Notes under the pieces: model-generated
Told to the model about the DNA's origin: nothing
The model's database searches: none
Seen by the model: the letters and a program-made list of their open reading frames with translations, nothing else
Shown here: one piece after another, positions 52,557 to 64,000 of the stretch
Layout of the letters: each line of letters begins with the position of its first letter
How positions within the stretch are numbered: position 1 is the first letter of the stretch
Origin: Paraspadella gotoi
Lineage: Eukaryota > Chaetognatha
Length of the DNA stretch: 64,000 nt
Direction: 5' to 3'
Assembly (NCBI GenBank): GCA_051294375.1
Contig: CM119270.1
Span: 14,978,046 to 15,042,045, forward strand
Made by a program: the position numbers and the translations under genes

Positions 52557-54232
52557 TCACTTTTTTCTTAAAACCGATAAAGGAGGCAAAACGAAGAAGA
52601 AACGATTAGTACAGTAAATAATAAATAATAAATAATAAATAAATAAATAAATAATAAATAATCAATTAAGGCTTTAATTTTTTACATATGGTATTTGTAC
52701 AACCACAATATAAAAGTCATTCATTCAATCAATAAACATGCTATCTTTCCCCTGACCCCGGACAGCCCATGGTGGTTTATGGCCTGCATCCTTTCTTACT
52801 AGATAATATAGTACTTCTATTATCAGGGTTTGGATTAAGTTACAAACAAAACATCATTCCATAAAAGCAAAAGGTTAAATATTTAACACTTATTAAAAAG
52901 AAAGTAAAAATCTTTCGCGACTAACATGAAATATGCTAAAAATATCTCGGTAACCAAAAGATTAGCACTCCCATCTATGCACACCAAATATTTTCCTCAT
53001 GCCATCATTCATAGCAACTTTCAATTTATGCATATCTTCACTGTTTGTCTCAATCCATTTACATTTACTATACAAATTTGAATATTACTAATATTATTAA
53101 TTTATTAGTCTTAGGAAACAAAAAGGAATATTTTAATAATAATAATAATGATAATTTACCTTATCAATAAGATATGCAAGACTTCAATCAAAACTTTCTC
53201 ACAATCTAGTTTATTCACACCCAGAACATCTGGTTTCCCTATCAATGAAGTGGTATAATGTATGTATCAAAGAATTTTCCAAGAAATGTATGTTAATTTA
53301 AACTATTCTATACTTTTTGTGATTTTAAATTCACTTTTCCTTTTTATTTGTGATGACTACGAAAGCTCTTCTTCCTTTTCTCACGAATTCCATTGAAACA
53401 GCTTCTCGCAATTTCATTAAAAAATTGTCACGTGACCTTTGCTCCTCTTTTCCGCTGGAGCGAATCCGCTCCAAGAACAGGATTCGTCAATTTCCGTCAA
53501 TTCCTGACGGGTTCGGTTTTGGGTTCGAGATAATCAAATCTCACTCTCGCTTCGTTTCACTCCTTTTTTTCTCTTTCTTTTCTTTCTTCTCTTTTTTTTT
53601 GTTATTTATCCTTTCTTTACTCTTCTTTTTTTTCTCTCTTGACTTTCTTCTATCTCTTTGTTATCTATCCTTTCTTTACGCTCCTTTTCTCCTTTTTTCT
53701 CTCTTTTATTTCTTCTCTCTCTTTGTTACTTTTTCTCTTTTCACTGTTACAAACCTTTTTTTCCCCATTTTTTAGTACGTTGTCCGCATTTTCTTTGACG
53801 TCACTTTATATTTTAGTTATTTTAACTCAACAAACAATTGTTTAAAAAATCTAGGTTTTCTCTTCTGAAGCCTAAAATTTCTAGTCCTCCCATTAAATTC
53901 CTTTCTCTACCTCTTATTTATCTTTCTCTCTATATTTACTCATTCTCATTATTCTTATTTCTCTTACACGCCATTTCTATCCCTTTGCTCACCGCTCTCT
54001 TTGCCCGCCTCCTTTTTGCTTCATCACCAATATCCTTTTCTTGAGATTTGATCTTCGATAAAAAAAACATAAAATAAAACAAATAAATAAATACAAAAAA
54101 AAAAACTCTACATGAGTTTAGTTTCCTTTTTTAGGCAGAAAATAGCAAAAACTGCCACATTTTTTTTTCAGAAGAAAGGCGAAAAAAAATTCTGAATACG
54201 TATCTATTTTGGAAGCATTATCCCTCCCGATC
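52557..54232. other. non-coding, no supported gene
   Basis: Starts with short (AAAT)n repeats at about 52,615-52,665; then AT-rich DNA and T-rich pyrimidine tracts (about 53,560-53,770). Confidence 0.5.
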
Positions 54233-54286
54233 TTTCTCCCTCTCTGTCTCTCTCTCTGTCTCTCTCTTTCCCTCCCTCCCTCTGCC
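54233..54286. repeat. (TC)n and (CCCT)n tract running into a gap
   Basis: Pyrimidine repeat that reaches the gap at 54,287. Confidence 0.92.
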
Positions 54287-54311
54287 NNNNNNNNNNNNNN
54301 NNNNNNNNNNN
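54287..54311. other. assembly gap (25 N)
   Basis: Default-size gap inside a pyrimidine repeat. Confidence 0.99.
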
Positions 54312-55016
54312 TCTCCCTCCCTCCCATGACGATGTCAAATAAAAACTCGAGAAATCTCTTTTTTTTTACCTAAAAAAAAATTTTTTTTTAAAGCTGGAAA
54401 AAAAAAATTCGCGACTAAAATTCGAAGGCCGCCTTTGCACCACGAGCGCCATCGAGCGCCACGAGCGGAACCCGCACGAATCTCTCTCCTGCGAGCGACA
54501 AACACAAACAAAATGCAAAAGGGGGAAAAAAAGAAAGAAAAAATCGTTTTTTTTCAAAATTGTTGACATCGAAAAAAAAAGAAAAAGTTTTGGGTGAAGA
54601 GATTCGAATTCAGGTCCGCGTCGCGGGTCGAACTGGTCGATCGATGATTTTGGTAAGGCCAAAAAAAAAAAAACAAGAACGGATTCCAATGTGTCGCGCC
54701 GCAGTGGCTTTATTTTCACGTGATGTACAAAAACATGATATAACATGACGAAAAAACTTTATAGGCCTTGTATTTATTATTACATGCACTGCATCGAATT
54801 TCCATATTTTATTTCTTAGTTTTAGGATTTCCTGAAGTAGGGTAAGATTATTTTGTTACCTCGCGTCGGCGTCATTCTTTTTTAATCATTAAAGTTGACC
54901 TTAGCTGACCTTATCTTTTCACCGTTCTAGTTGCTTTTTTGTGGCTTTCTTTCGGTCGAAAACCTCGTCACTTCTATTCGATCAGGCAGAGAAAATACGA
55001 AAGATTTTCTACATAG

Positions 55017-55640
55017 GGGTAGCCGCCACTCAATGGGCGTGAGTCAAAAAATTTAGAGTGAGGAGTACATGCTCAACGAAATTATACATTTTGAAATATA
55101 CTTTTAATGGCCTACAAAAACATTTCTTCTGTGGCTCTATACCCAAATAATTAATTTTGTAATATTTATTTATAAATAAAAGGCCAAATACTATTTTTGA
55201 TATTTTTAAATTTTAAGACCAGATTCAGATAGCTTGTAAATATTTTCTATACAAAGAATAATTTACTTTTTTTAAATATTTTTATGATAAGCGAGCAGTC
55301 AAAAAATAAGAAAAATTGCCAAAAAACATCATCATCATCATCATCTTTACGATGATTTATCAGTTTTTTTAGATTTTCACTTAGAAAAACGCTAATGAAT
55401 TTTAAAAACTGTAGAAGTTTATCCATTTTTGTTAAACTTTTTATATCTAATCAGAATGTATTCCATCAAAAAATTTAAATTTCGAAAAATTTTTTTATAA
55501 TGTAAAAAAGAAAATAATTTTAAAGATAATTAAACCAAGACGATATAATTAATTTTTTTGCGAAAATTATTGCCTTAAATATTTAGTCAAGACAACTAAA
55601 AAATTCTTTGCTAATAGTCGAAATTTGTATATTATCTCCT
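55017..55640 (+). repeat. dispersed repeat, relative of the CtBP intron 5 repeat
   Basis: Reverse complement of 14,005-14,612, starting at GGGTAGCCGCCACTCAATGG and running to TTATCTCCTGGA. It overlaps the left end of the direct duplication described next. Confidence 0.75.
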
Positions 55641-57613
55641 GGAAGTAACAACAAATATAAGCGAATTTTATTCATTTTATAATGTCAGTGCTGACAGACC
55701 GATGCAGACATACCAACCGACAGCAACAACAAGACCGACGATGAGATCGACCGAAAAGTGACTCTATTAGAGTTTCTCGCGATTACTCGCGGAGCAACTG
55801 CAGAAAGCGGAAAGTTTGATCAAACGGTAAAAAGAACGACTGAGTTTGCTTTGGAAAACAGTTTGTTTTTTCTGTAATACAAACATGAAATTGAAGCGTA
55901 GAAACTGATCTTTTCCTATTTTTTTTTTTTTGTTCGTATATTATGTGAAATAGAAAAGCTTACCCTTAAAATTTATCAAACTACTAATGACACATTACTA
56001 ATATTTAGGAAATCGATAATCGTAGAAACTAGGCAACGTTAGTAAACATTAAAACTTTTTGTTTTGTTTTTTTCTGGCCTCCGATATTATCGCTAAACAG
56101 AAAAAAACTTATCTTACACGATTTTCAACTAGTAATAACTAAATTAAAATCCACAAATCGATTTTTACCGGCAATTTCTTAAAATAATTTGATCTGAGCT
56201 TGAGAAATTTCTTGGCTCTCTTCGTCTTTGAGCCGCTCTTTGTATTGAACTTGAAAAAATGAAAAAAAAGAAATTCCCGCTGTGTCTTTCCTACGACCTT
56301 TAAACGTTTCTAACTCGACATAAAACTTGCTCAGATCGTGTTGTCTGTGGTGGGTGTATATTCGATGGGCGTATTCCCTTAGAGAGCGTTGGCGGCTTCG
56401 AGATTTTGAATATGGGTGGCCGCTCGTGAGGATTTTAATACATGAGCTTCGAAGAGAGAGAGGCGGGGGAAGTTTTCGTTGCAGTGGAGAGGAGGGGTGT
56501 TGAAGGCGGGAGGACAAGAAGGAACACAGGCAACGGAGAACCGATAGAAAACATGCTACAATATGACTAATTTACCATCTACATTTCACTCGTGGTAGAT
56601 TCGGCAGCGAGCTTCTTCTTCTCTGCCTTCTCTCGAGCTCGCCTTTCCCCTTCCTTCCTTCGCTCCCCTCCTCTCCCCCCCCCAATTTGAGCTCCGCTGC
56701 GTGCTGATGTCATTCGGATGAGCGTGTTGAGAACCTGATCTTTTCCTTCCCCTAATCTTTTTCCTTTTTAAGCTCCGGCCTCCCCCGAAAAATACATCCT
56801 TTCCTCTAAGGGGTTATGGATTGCGTGGGATAGGTTTTACTGTCTGATTATTTCACTCTTCTCGTCGCGGCACATCGTCCGTGCTCTCTCTCTGCTCTTC
56901 TTCTCTCCTCTCTTCTCTCTCTCTTCTCTCTGCTCTCTCTCTACTCTCTCTCTCTCTCTCTCTTGCTCTCTTTCTCAATGGTCCGACCTGAATTGGATGC
57001 AGCGAAGAAGTGGCGTTAATGTGAGCCTCTCTGTAACGATATATTCGAGAGCCAAAAGATTGAGGCACAAAAGTATCGGACAACTGAACAGAAGCAGACA
57101 ATATAGACAGACCGACAACAGACACGACCGCTACATAGAGGATCCAATTGCTCTTCTCGGCATTCGAGTTCCTTATCGGATTTGCTTTGATGTTCGCGAG
57201 ACGCGATCATGTCAGGATCTGAATCAGAGTTTGTTGCCATACTCTCTCTCCTCTCTCTCTCTCTTACTCTCTTCTCCTTCTCTCTGCTCTCCTCTCTCTC
57301 TCTCTCTCTCTCTTTCTGATTGTATCCATTCCATGTGGCTAGCACCGGCGTCGGGACTTTCAACTTTCCGGACATTATATGTTTGCGCCATTGCTTTTCT
57401 TCTTCGATGCGTGCCTTTCGGTGTTTTTTTCGCTTCTTCGTTTATGTTTTTTTTCGTTTTCTGCTTTTTTCATCCCTTGATGTCGTCCATGTGTGTTTTT
57501 ATATTTTCAAACTATTTTTTTTCAGATTTGTGACTTTCTTGTTATTTTTTTTCATTTTATCGCATTTTTCTTGCCACTTTCTTTTTTTTATGTCTCCTAT
57601 CTCTCTCTTGTGG
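55271..57613 (+). repeat. direct duplication, copy A (about 2.34 kb)
   Basis: Starts TTTAAATATTTTTATGATAAGCGAG and carries, in shorter shared pieces, (ATC)n, a GACA/GACC-rich patch, AGAAAAGCTTACC, GAAATCGATAATCGTAG, CCTACGACCTTTAAACGT, a (TC)n tract, CACCGGCGTCG and TTCTTGCCACTT. All recur in the same order in copy B. Relative to B it has many scattered one- to three-base insertions. No coding sequence recognised. Confidence 0.85.
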
Positions 57614-58651
57614 TTTAAATATTTTTATGATAAGCGAGTCAAAAATAAGAAAAATTGCAAAAAATCATCATCATCATCATCTTTCGATGATTTTATCAGT
57701 TTTTTTAGATTTTCACTTAGAAAACGTAAGAATTTTTAAAAACTGTAGTTATATTTCTTGTTTAACTTTTTATGATCTATCAGAATCCATCAAAAAATTT
57801 TAAGATTTCAAAAAAATTTTTTTATAATGTAAAAAAAGACAAATAATTTTTAAAGTATTAATCAAGACGTATAATGTAATTTTTTTGGGAAAATTATTGC
57901 TTAAATATTTAGTCAAGACAACTAAAAATTCTTTGCTAATAGTCGAAATTTTATATTATCTCTGGAGTAACAACCAAATATAAGCGAATTTTATTCATTT
58001 TTAATGTCAGTGTGACAGACCGATGGACAGACATACCAACCGACAGGCAGACAGACCGACCGATAGATCGACCGAAAAGTGACTTATAGAGTTTCTCCGC
58101 GAGTACTCGCGGCGCAACTGAAAAGGGAAAGTTTGGATCAAACGGTAAAAGAACGACTGAGTTTGCTTGGAAAACAGTTTGTTTTTTCTGTAATAGCAAA
58201 CATGGAATTGGAAGCGTAGAAACTGTCTTTTCCTATTTTTTTTTTTTTGTGCGGATATTATGGTAAATAGAAAAGCTTACCTTAAAATTTATCAAACTAC
58301 TAATGAAATTACTAATAATTTTAGGAAATCGATAATCGTAGAAACGTAGCAACGTAGAAACATAAAACGTTTTTGTTTTGTTTTTTGGTGCCGATATTAT
58401 CGTAAACAGAAAAAACTTATCTTAACGATTATCAAACTAGTAATAACTAAATAAATCCACAATCGATTTACGGCAATTTCTTAAAAAATGACTGAGTTGA
58501 GAAATTGTCTGCTCTCTCGTTCTTGCGCCGGTGATTGAACTGAAAAAAGAAAAAAAAAAGAAATCCCGGTTGTGCTTTCCCTACGACCTTTAAACGTCAA
58601 CTCGACATAAACTGTCAATCGTGTCTGGTGGGTGGTATATCGAGTGGGCGT

Positions 58652-58934
58652 NNNNNNNNNNNNNNNNNNNNNNNNNNNNNNNNNNNNNNNNNNNNNNNNN
58701 NNNNNNNNNNNNNNNNNNNNNNNNNNNNNNNNNNNNNNNNNNNNNNNNNNNNNNNNNNNNNNNNNNNNNNNNNNNNNNNNNNNNNNNNNNNNNNNNNNNN
58801 NNNNNNNNNNNNNNNNNNNNNNNNNNNNNNNNNNNNNNNNNNNNNNNNNNNNNNNNNNNNNNNNNNNNNNNNNNNNNNNNNNNNNNNNNNNNNNNNNNNN
58901 NNNNNNNNNNNNNNNNNNNNNNNNNNNNNNNNNN
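58652..58934. other. assembly gap (283 N)
   Basis: Unknown sequence within duplication copy B. Confidence 0.99.
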
Positions 58935-59034
58935 AGGAGAACTCGGAAGAAGAAATGTCATTTGAATCTAATTTACATTCCAATACATCACTCGTTGGAG
59001 CCGAGCGAGTCTCTCTCTCTCGCTTCCGCCCGTT

Positions 59035-59341
59035 NNNNNNNNNNNNNNNNNNNNNNNNNNNNNNNNNNNNNNNNNNNNNNNNNNNNNNNNNNNNNNNNNN
59101 NNNNNNNNNNNNNNNNNNNNNNNNNNNNNNNNNNNNNNNNNNNNNNNNNNNNNNNNNNNNNNNNNNNNNNNNNNNNNNNNNNNNNNNNNNNNNNNNNNNN
59201 NNNNNNNNNNNNNNNNNNNNNNNNNNNNNNNNNNNNNNNNNNNNNNNNNNNNNNNNNNNNNNNNNNNNNNNNNNNNNNNNNNNNNNNNNNNNNNNNNNNN
59301 NNNNNNNNNNNNNNNNNNNNNNNNNNNNNNNNNNNNNNNNN
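59035..59341. other. assembly gap (307 N)
   Basis: Unknown sequence within duplication copy B. Confidence 0.99.
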
Positions 59342-59507
59342 AAAAGTTGAGGCAAAGGATTCGACAACGACAGAAACAGACAAATAGACAGACCGACAGA
59401 CAGACAGACCGACATAGAGAGATCCATTGCTCTGTCGGCATCGAGTTGCCTTCGGTTGTTTTTTTCGCAACCGATTCTAATTCGGTTAAGGATCGAGTTT
59501 TGTTGCC

Positions 59508-59508
59508 A

Positions 59509-59567
<59 letters not shown>

Positions 59568-59568
59568 G
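59508..59568. repeat. (TC)n microsatellite
   Basis: Clean CT run in copy B; its counterpart in copy A (57,241-57,318) is heavily interrupted. Confidence 0.95.
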
Positions 59569-60269
59569 ATTTGTTCCATTCCAGTGGCAGCACCGGCGTC
59601 GACTTTCAACTTTCGACGAATATATTTTCGCCATTTGCTTTTCTTCTTCTGCTTTTCCTTTTTTTTCGCTTCTTCGTTTTATTTTGTTTTCCTTTTTTTT
59701 TCTTTTTTTCATCCTTTTCAGTCCCAGGTTTTTTTTATATTTTAAACTTTTTTTTCAGATTTGTGACTTTTCTTTTATATTTTTTTTCATTTTATCGCAT
59801 TTTTCTTGCCACTTTTCTTTTTTTTATTTCTCTCCCTCAAAGGCCATTTAATGTTTTATGAAATTCTCTTGGTTCCATTCGCTCTGTGAATTTCAAAAAA
59901 GGAAACTCCATTGAATCTCATTCTCACAAAGTCACAAGTTATGACTCGCGAATAAAACGTCTACTTTGAAAATCATCTCAAGGGTGGATAGTGGATACCG
60001 GTAAGGGACAATCGAAAATGTTTCTTTTGATATCACAAATTGAAGTTTTATTTCGTTTCGGGGTTCGGTTTTCGGGGTTTCGGTTACCATGAAACCAGCT
60101 AAATGTTCTTTTATAGTGTCGGGCCTGAATTACCCCGTAACCAGCTACATGTTTATCCACTCAAAGATATTTTTCTGAATAATCATCTTTAAAAATTCTG
60201 CGCGAACGTGATCCTTTGCCTTCGACCGTCAAAACACTTCATCTTCCTTGTCAGCCTTTGTTTGCCGGC

Positions 60270-60296
60270 TCTCTCTCTCTCTCTCTCTCTCTCTCT
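60270..60296. repeat. (TC)n running into a gap
   Basis: CT run reaching the gap edge. Confidence 0.9.
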
Positions 60297-60558
60297 NNNN
60301 NNNNNNNNNNNNNNNNNNNNNNNNNNNNNNNNNNNNNNNNNNNNNNNNNNNNNNNNNNNNNNNNNNNNNNNNNNNNNNNNNNNNNNNNNNNNNNNNNNNN
60401 NNNNNNNNNNNNNNNNNNNNNNNNNNNNNNNNNNNNNNNNNNNNNNNNNNNNNNNNNNNNNNNNNNNNNNNNNNNNNNNNNNNNNNNNNNNNNNNNNNNN
60501 NNNNNNNNNNNNNNNNNNNNNNNNNNNNNNNNNNNNNNNNNNNNNNNNNNNNNNNNNN
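60297..60558. other. assembly gap (262 N)
   Basis: Unknown sequence just outside the left arm of the inverted duplication. Confidence 0.99.
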
Positions 60559-61123
60559 CTGCCGTGAATTTGCGTCGTGAGGAAACAACGCGATCTTGAA
60601 GGAAAACCGTCACGGCAAAAACCGGCACCACGAACGAGCTGGGGAGACTGGCACTGCAGGCAAGCGCCGAAAACCGGCACCGCAGAATCTGGCGCCGTGG
60701 ACGTGCTGGGAATACGGCGCTGTTAAAGGCGCCTAAAACAGGACGCCCTTTGACGTCTAAGGCAGGAATGAAAATAACAGAGCCGTTTTCTATTTTCGCC
60801 GCTTTTGAGTAAGAAAGACATGACAAGGTACGATGTCAAAAACTCAAATTAAGACTTGACTTTGTCTTTCTACTTTTCACTTTAATTCTTAGAATAAAAG
60901 TCAGGGCGATTTCAACCAACATTTTTGCCGACTTTCTTGTCTCTAATGGACAGATAAATTTAGCTCGGATCGAAAAAGATAAGTGGCTCCATACATTTGG
61001 TTAAGCGCAACATAAGACCAAAAAAAAAAGGAAGGAAAAAAAAGCCATTTTTCGTCTTAATTCAAGTCAGAAACAAGAGATAAATCCGATTTCTGTTACC
61101 CTCTTGGCCTCAGGGGCTTACGA

Positions 61124-61125
<2 letters not shown>
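60559..61125 (+). repeat. inverted duplication, left arm
   Basis: From CCGTGAATTTGCGTCGTGAGG to GGGCTTACGAC in shorter matching pieces; returns as reverse complement at 61,438-62,032. The arms differ by many small indels. Includes CCGGCACC/GGCGCC-rich sequence. Confidence 0.88.
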
Positions 61126-61126
<1 letters not shown>

Positions 61127-61162
<36 letters not shown>

Positions 61163-61435
61163 AAAGAGAGAGGAGAGAGAGAGAGAGAGAGGAGACGATG
61201 AGAGAGAGAGAGGGGGAAGAGAGAGAGAGAGAGGGCGAAAGAAATTATCTTGAGAGAGATAAGAATTGGTTATGTAGGTGTTGTTTACGCTTCTGTGAAA
61301 AAAGGAAAGAAATACGCGAGAGCTGGATTTCATGCGAGACAGAGACAGGAGGAAAGAGACAGACAAGATAGCGAGAAAGAGACAGAGAGAGAGAGAGAGA
61401 GAGAGAACGAGAGAGAGGAGAGAGAGAGAGAGGAA
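61127..61435. repeat. spacer of the inverted duplication: (TC)n flipping to (GA)n
   Basis: (TC)n at 61,127-61,158 is followed at once by (GA)n to about 61,233, then unique DNA, then (GA)n at about 61,370-61,435. The spacer as a whole is not self-complementary. Confidence 0.85.
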
Positions 61436-61437
61436 GG

Positions 61438-62032
61438 TCGTAAGCCCCTGAGGCCAATGAGGGTAACAGAAATCGGATTTATCTCTTGTTTCTGGACTTG
61501 AATTAAGACGAAAGAAAATGGCTTTTTTGTCCTTCTTCCTTTTTTTTTTTTGGTCTTATGTTCGCGCCTCTCAACCAAATGTGATGAGCCATTATCTTTT
61601 TCGATGCCGAGGCTAATTTATTGTCCCGATTAGAGACCAAGGAAAGTCGGCAAAAATGTGGGTGAAAATCGCCCGTGACTTTTATTCTAAGAATTAAAGT
61701 GAAAAGTAGAGAAGACAAAGTCAGTCTAATTTGAGTTGTATTTGACATGGGTTACCTTTTGCATGTTCTTCATTACTCAAAGCGGGCGAAAATAGAAAAA
61801 CGGCTCTGTTATTTCATTCCTGCCTTAGCGTCAAAGGCGTTCCTGTTTTAGGCGCCTTTAACAGCGCCGTATTCCAGGCACGTCACGGCCCGCAGATTCT
61901 GCCGGGTGCGCGTTTTCGGCGCTTTGGCTGCAAGTGCCAGTCTCCCCAGCTACGTTCGTGGGTGCCGGTTTTTGCCGGTGGACGGTTGTTTCCTTCAGAT
62001 CGCGTTGTTTCCTCACGACGGCAAATTCACGG
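61438..62032 (-). repeat. inverted duplication, right arm
   Basis: Reverse complement of 60,559-61,125, from GTCGTAAGCCCCTGAGGCC to CGGCAAATTCACGG. Confidence 0.88.
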
Positions 62033-62158
62033 ACAGTGACGCTGTTATCGGGCAGTTGGGAGATAAGAAGGTGGAGAGGAGGATAGAGATTGAGAGAGAG
62101 AGAGAGAGAGCAGAGAGATAAGAAGAAGAGAGAGGGAGAGAGAGAGAGATCTCTCTCT

Positions 62159-62183
62159 NNNNNNNNNNNNNNNNNNNNNNNNN
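62159..62183. other. assembly gap (25 N)
   Basis: Default-size gap at a point where (GA)n flips to (TC)n. Confidence 0.99.
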
Positions 62184-62325
62184 CTCTCTCTCGCCCTGAC
62201 GAAACAGACTTTTCATTACACGAATTTGATCAACAAAGAAGTAATTGGATTTCCATCAAAATGTCATTCCAAGACAATGATTTTATAATAAGACAACGTT
62301 AAATCAGTAAAAATTAATTAATTAA

Positions 62326-62828
<503 letters not shown>

Positions 62829-64000
62829 TTACAAAATCATTTGGAAACTAGTCAGCACCAGTTATTCCAAGCTGCCGAAATTGGTTGACGCTTGTCAGGC
62901 GCTGATTAGCGACGGCACCGAGAGCAGCGCCTCTTGCGAGAAGGTCGTGAAGCGTCGAGGACCCAGAGATTGAAAGTGAATGAAAAGTGTGAACGATGGA
63001 GGAAAGAAGCGGTGAGTCAAGAAAGAAAAAAAAAATGGAGAGAGGAAAGAGAGGATAGAAAAATGACGGGACAAGAGACAAGGAATGAGATTGGAAGCGA
63101 ATGAAAAGGAAAGGGGGAAAAAAAAATATCGTCCCGACGGAAAAGGAAAAAGAAAATTGGAAAGTCGACGGAAATATGAGTAAATAATGTTGCGTCGATG
63201 GTTTATGGCTGGAATGATGGGGGAGGCAAGGACGATGGGGGAAGGTGGCGGTTAGTGCTGGCCGGGGGTGGTAGCCTTGACGGGGTAGTGGCGTACATAT
63301 ATAACGGTGTTGCGGTAGTAGTTTATCGAGAAAAGAAAAAGGAAAAGGAAAGGAGAAATTGGCAGATGAATGGTCAAAGTGTCGAAGAGCAAAGAGAGAG
63401 GTTGCGCCGACTAATTATAAAGGTGAAGGCGAGAGCAGCGCCGAGTCAACGGAAGAGAGAGAGAAGTCGTTAGGAAGGAAAGAGCTCGCGAAAAAAAAAA
63501 ATAAATAGGAAAAATACTAAAAGATAATAAATGAGGAAGGTTGGAAAAACGTCGTGGCTTTTGCCAAAGGAAACTAAATAATATCAAATAATGCGAACAA
63601 AAGATAAAGCAATTTGAACGTTACTTCGTGGATTTATTCGATTCTTTGCAACAGAAAAAAACAAATTAAGCTTTACAGATTGATTAGGCATACTAAAAAA
63701 AAAAACAGATTCGTTTACCTATTCAAAAAAGAAAAGCGATCAATTAGACTGAGAAGTCCAAAGAGTGTAAAGGAAAAACAGTCTATATAGAAAGAGTTAA
63801 AAAGGCAAACAAACTAGTGAGGTCGCTCGGTCCGACTGGAGAGAGAGAAAAGCACTTTGAAGAGGAAGAAAAAGAAAAGAAAAAGAAAAGAAGAGAAGAA
63901 AGAAAGAAAGAAAAAAACAGAAGAGAGGTTCCGACCTCCAATCGACTTCCGACTTTTTTTTTCTCCTTCACCTCTGAGAGACGAACGTCACGGATGACGA
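62829..64000. other. non-coding, purine-rich, no supported gene
   Basis: G/A-rich sequence with short frames (for example 63,198-63,473 plus, Gly-rich then Arg/Glu-rich). Nothing recognisable. Confidence 0.45.

Larger units (their letters stand above)
57614..59838 (+). repeat. direct duplication, copy B (about 2.2 kb, with two gaps)
   Basis: Same order of landmarks as copy A and directly abutting it. Two gaps (58,652-58,934 and 59,035-59,341) fall where copy A has GC-rich and (TC)n sequence. Confidence 0.85.

Overview
Animal nuclear DNA, probably arthropod. The evidence is split genes with short GT-AG introns and protein-coding exons that match animal families. The strongest hint to arthropods is the CtBP tail (poly-Ala, His/Pro/Ser-rich), but I cannot name a species. 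The first 17 kb are gene-bearing. From about 17 kb to the end I find no convincing gene: the sequence is AT-rich and full of (TC)n/(GA)n and other simple repeats, short dispersed repeats and 13 assembly gaps.

Layout. (1) 1,708-2,214, minus: a first coding exon ending in the N-terminal ligand-binding motif of a metabotropic glutamate receptor; the rest of that gene lies off the left edge. (2) 4,113-10,228, minus: a complete importin-5 (IPO5/RanBP5) gene, reconstructed here as 12 coding exons giving 1,091 residues. Its 1.2-kb intron 3 carries a 917-bp element with 33-bp terminal inverted repeats. (3) 12,507-17,012, plus: a complete CtBP co-repressor gene, 10 coding exons giving 463 residues, with the NAD-binding motif and the Arg/Glu/His triad intact. 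IPO5 and CtBP diverge from a 2.3-kb spacer, which holds a near-perfect small hairpin (11,613-11,686) and a possible 5' exon. The three genes have unrelated cellular roles (glutamate signalling, nuclear import, transcriptional co-repression), and nothing suggests co-regulation beyond the divergent arrangement.

Repeat region. A repeat in CtBP intron 5 reappears inverted at 55.0-55.6 kb and 57.6-57.95 kb. The sequence at 55.27-57.61 kb is repeated directly at 57.61-59.84 kb. The sequence at 60.56-61.13 kb returns as a reverse complement at 61.44-62.03 kb. In both cases the copies differ mainly by scattered small indels, which looks like error-prone long-read gap filling or unmerged haplotypes as much as biology. 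Other structures are a 175-bp foldback element at 47.58-47.75 kb with a hammerhead-like core string, an inverted pair of dispersed repeats (36.7-37.1 and 46.75-47.1 kb), a telomere-like TTAGGG island (18.9 kb) and several minisatellites. I found no CRISPR array, rRNA, tRNA or prokaryotic feature.
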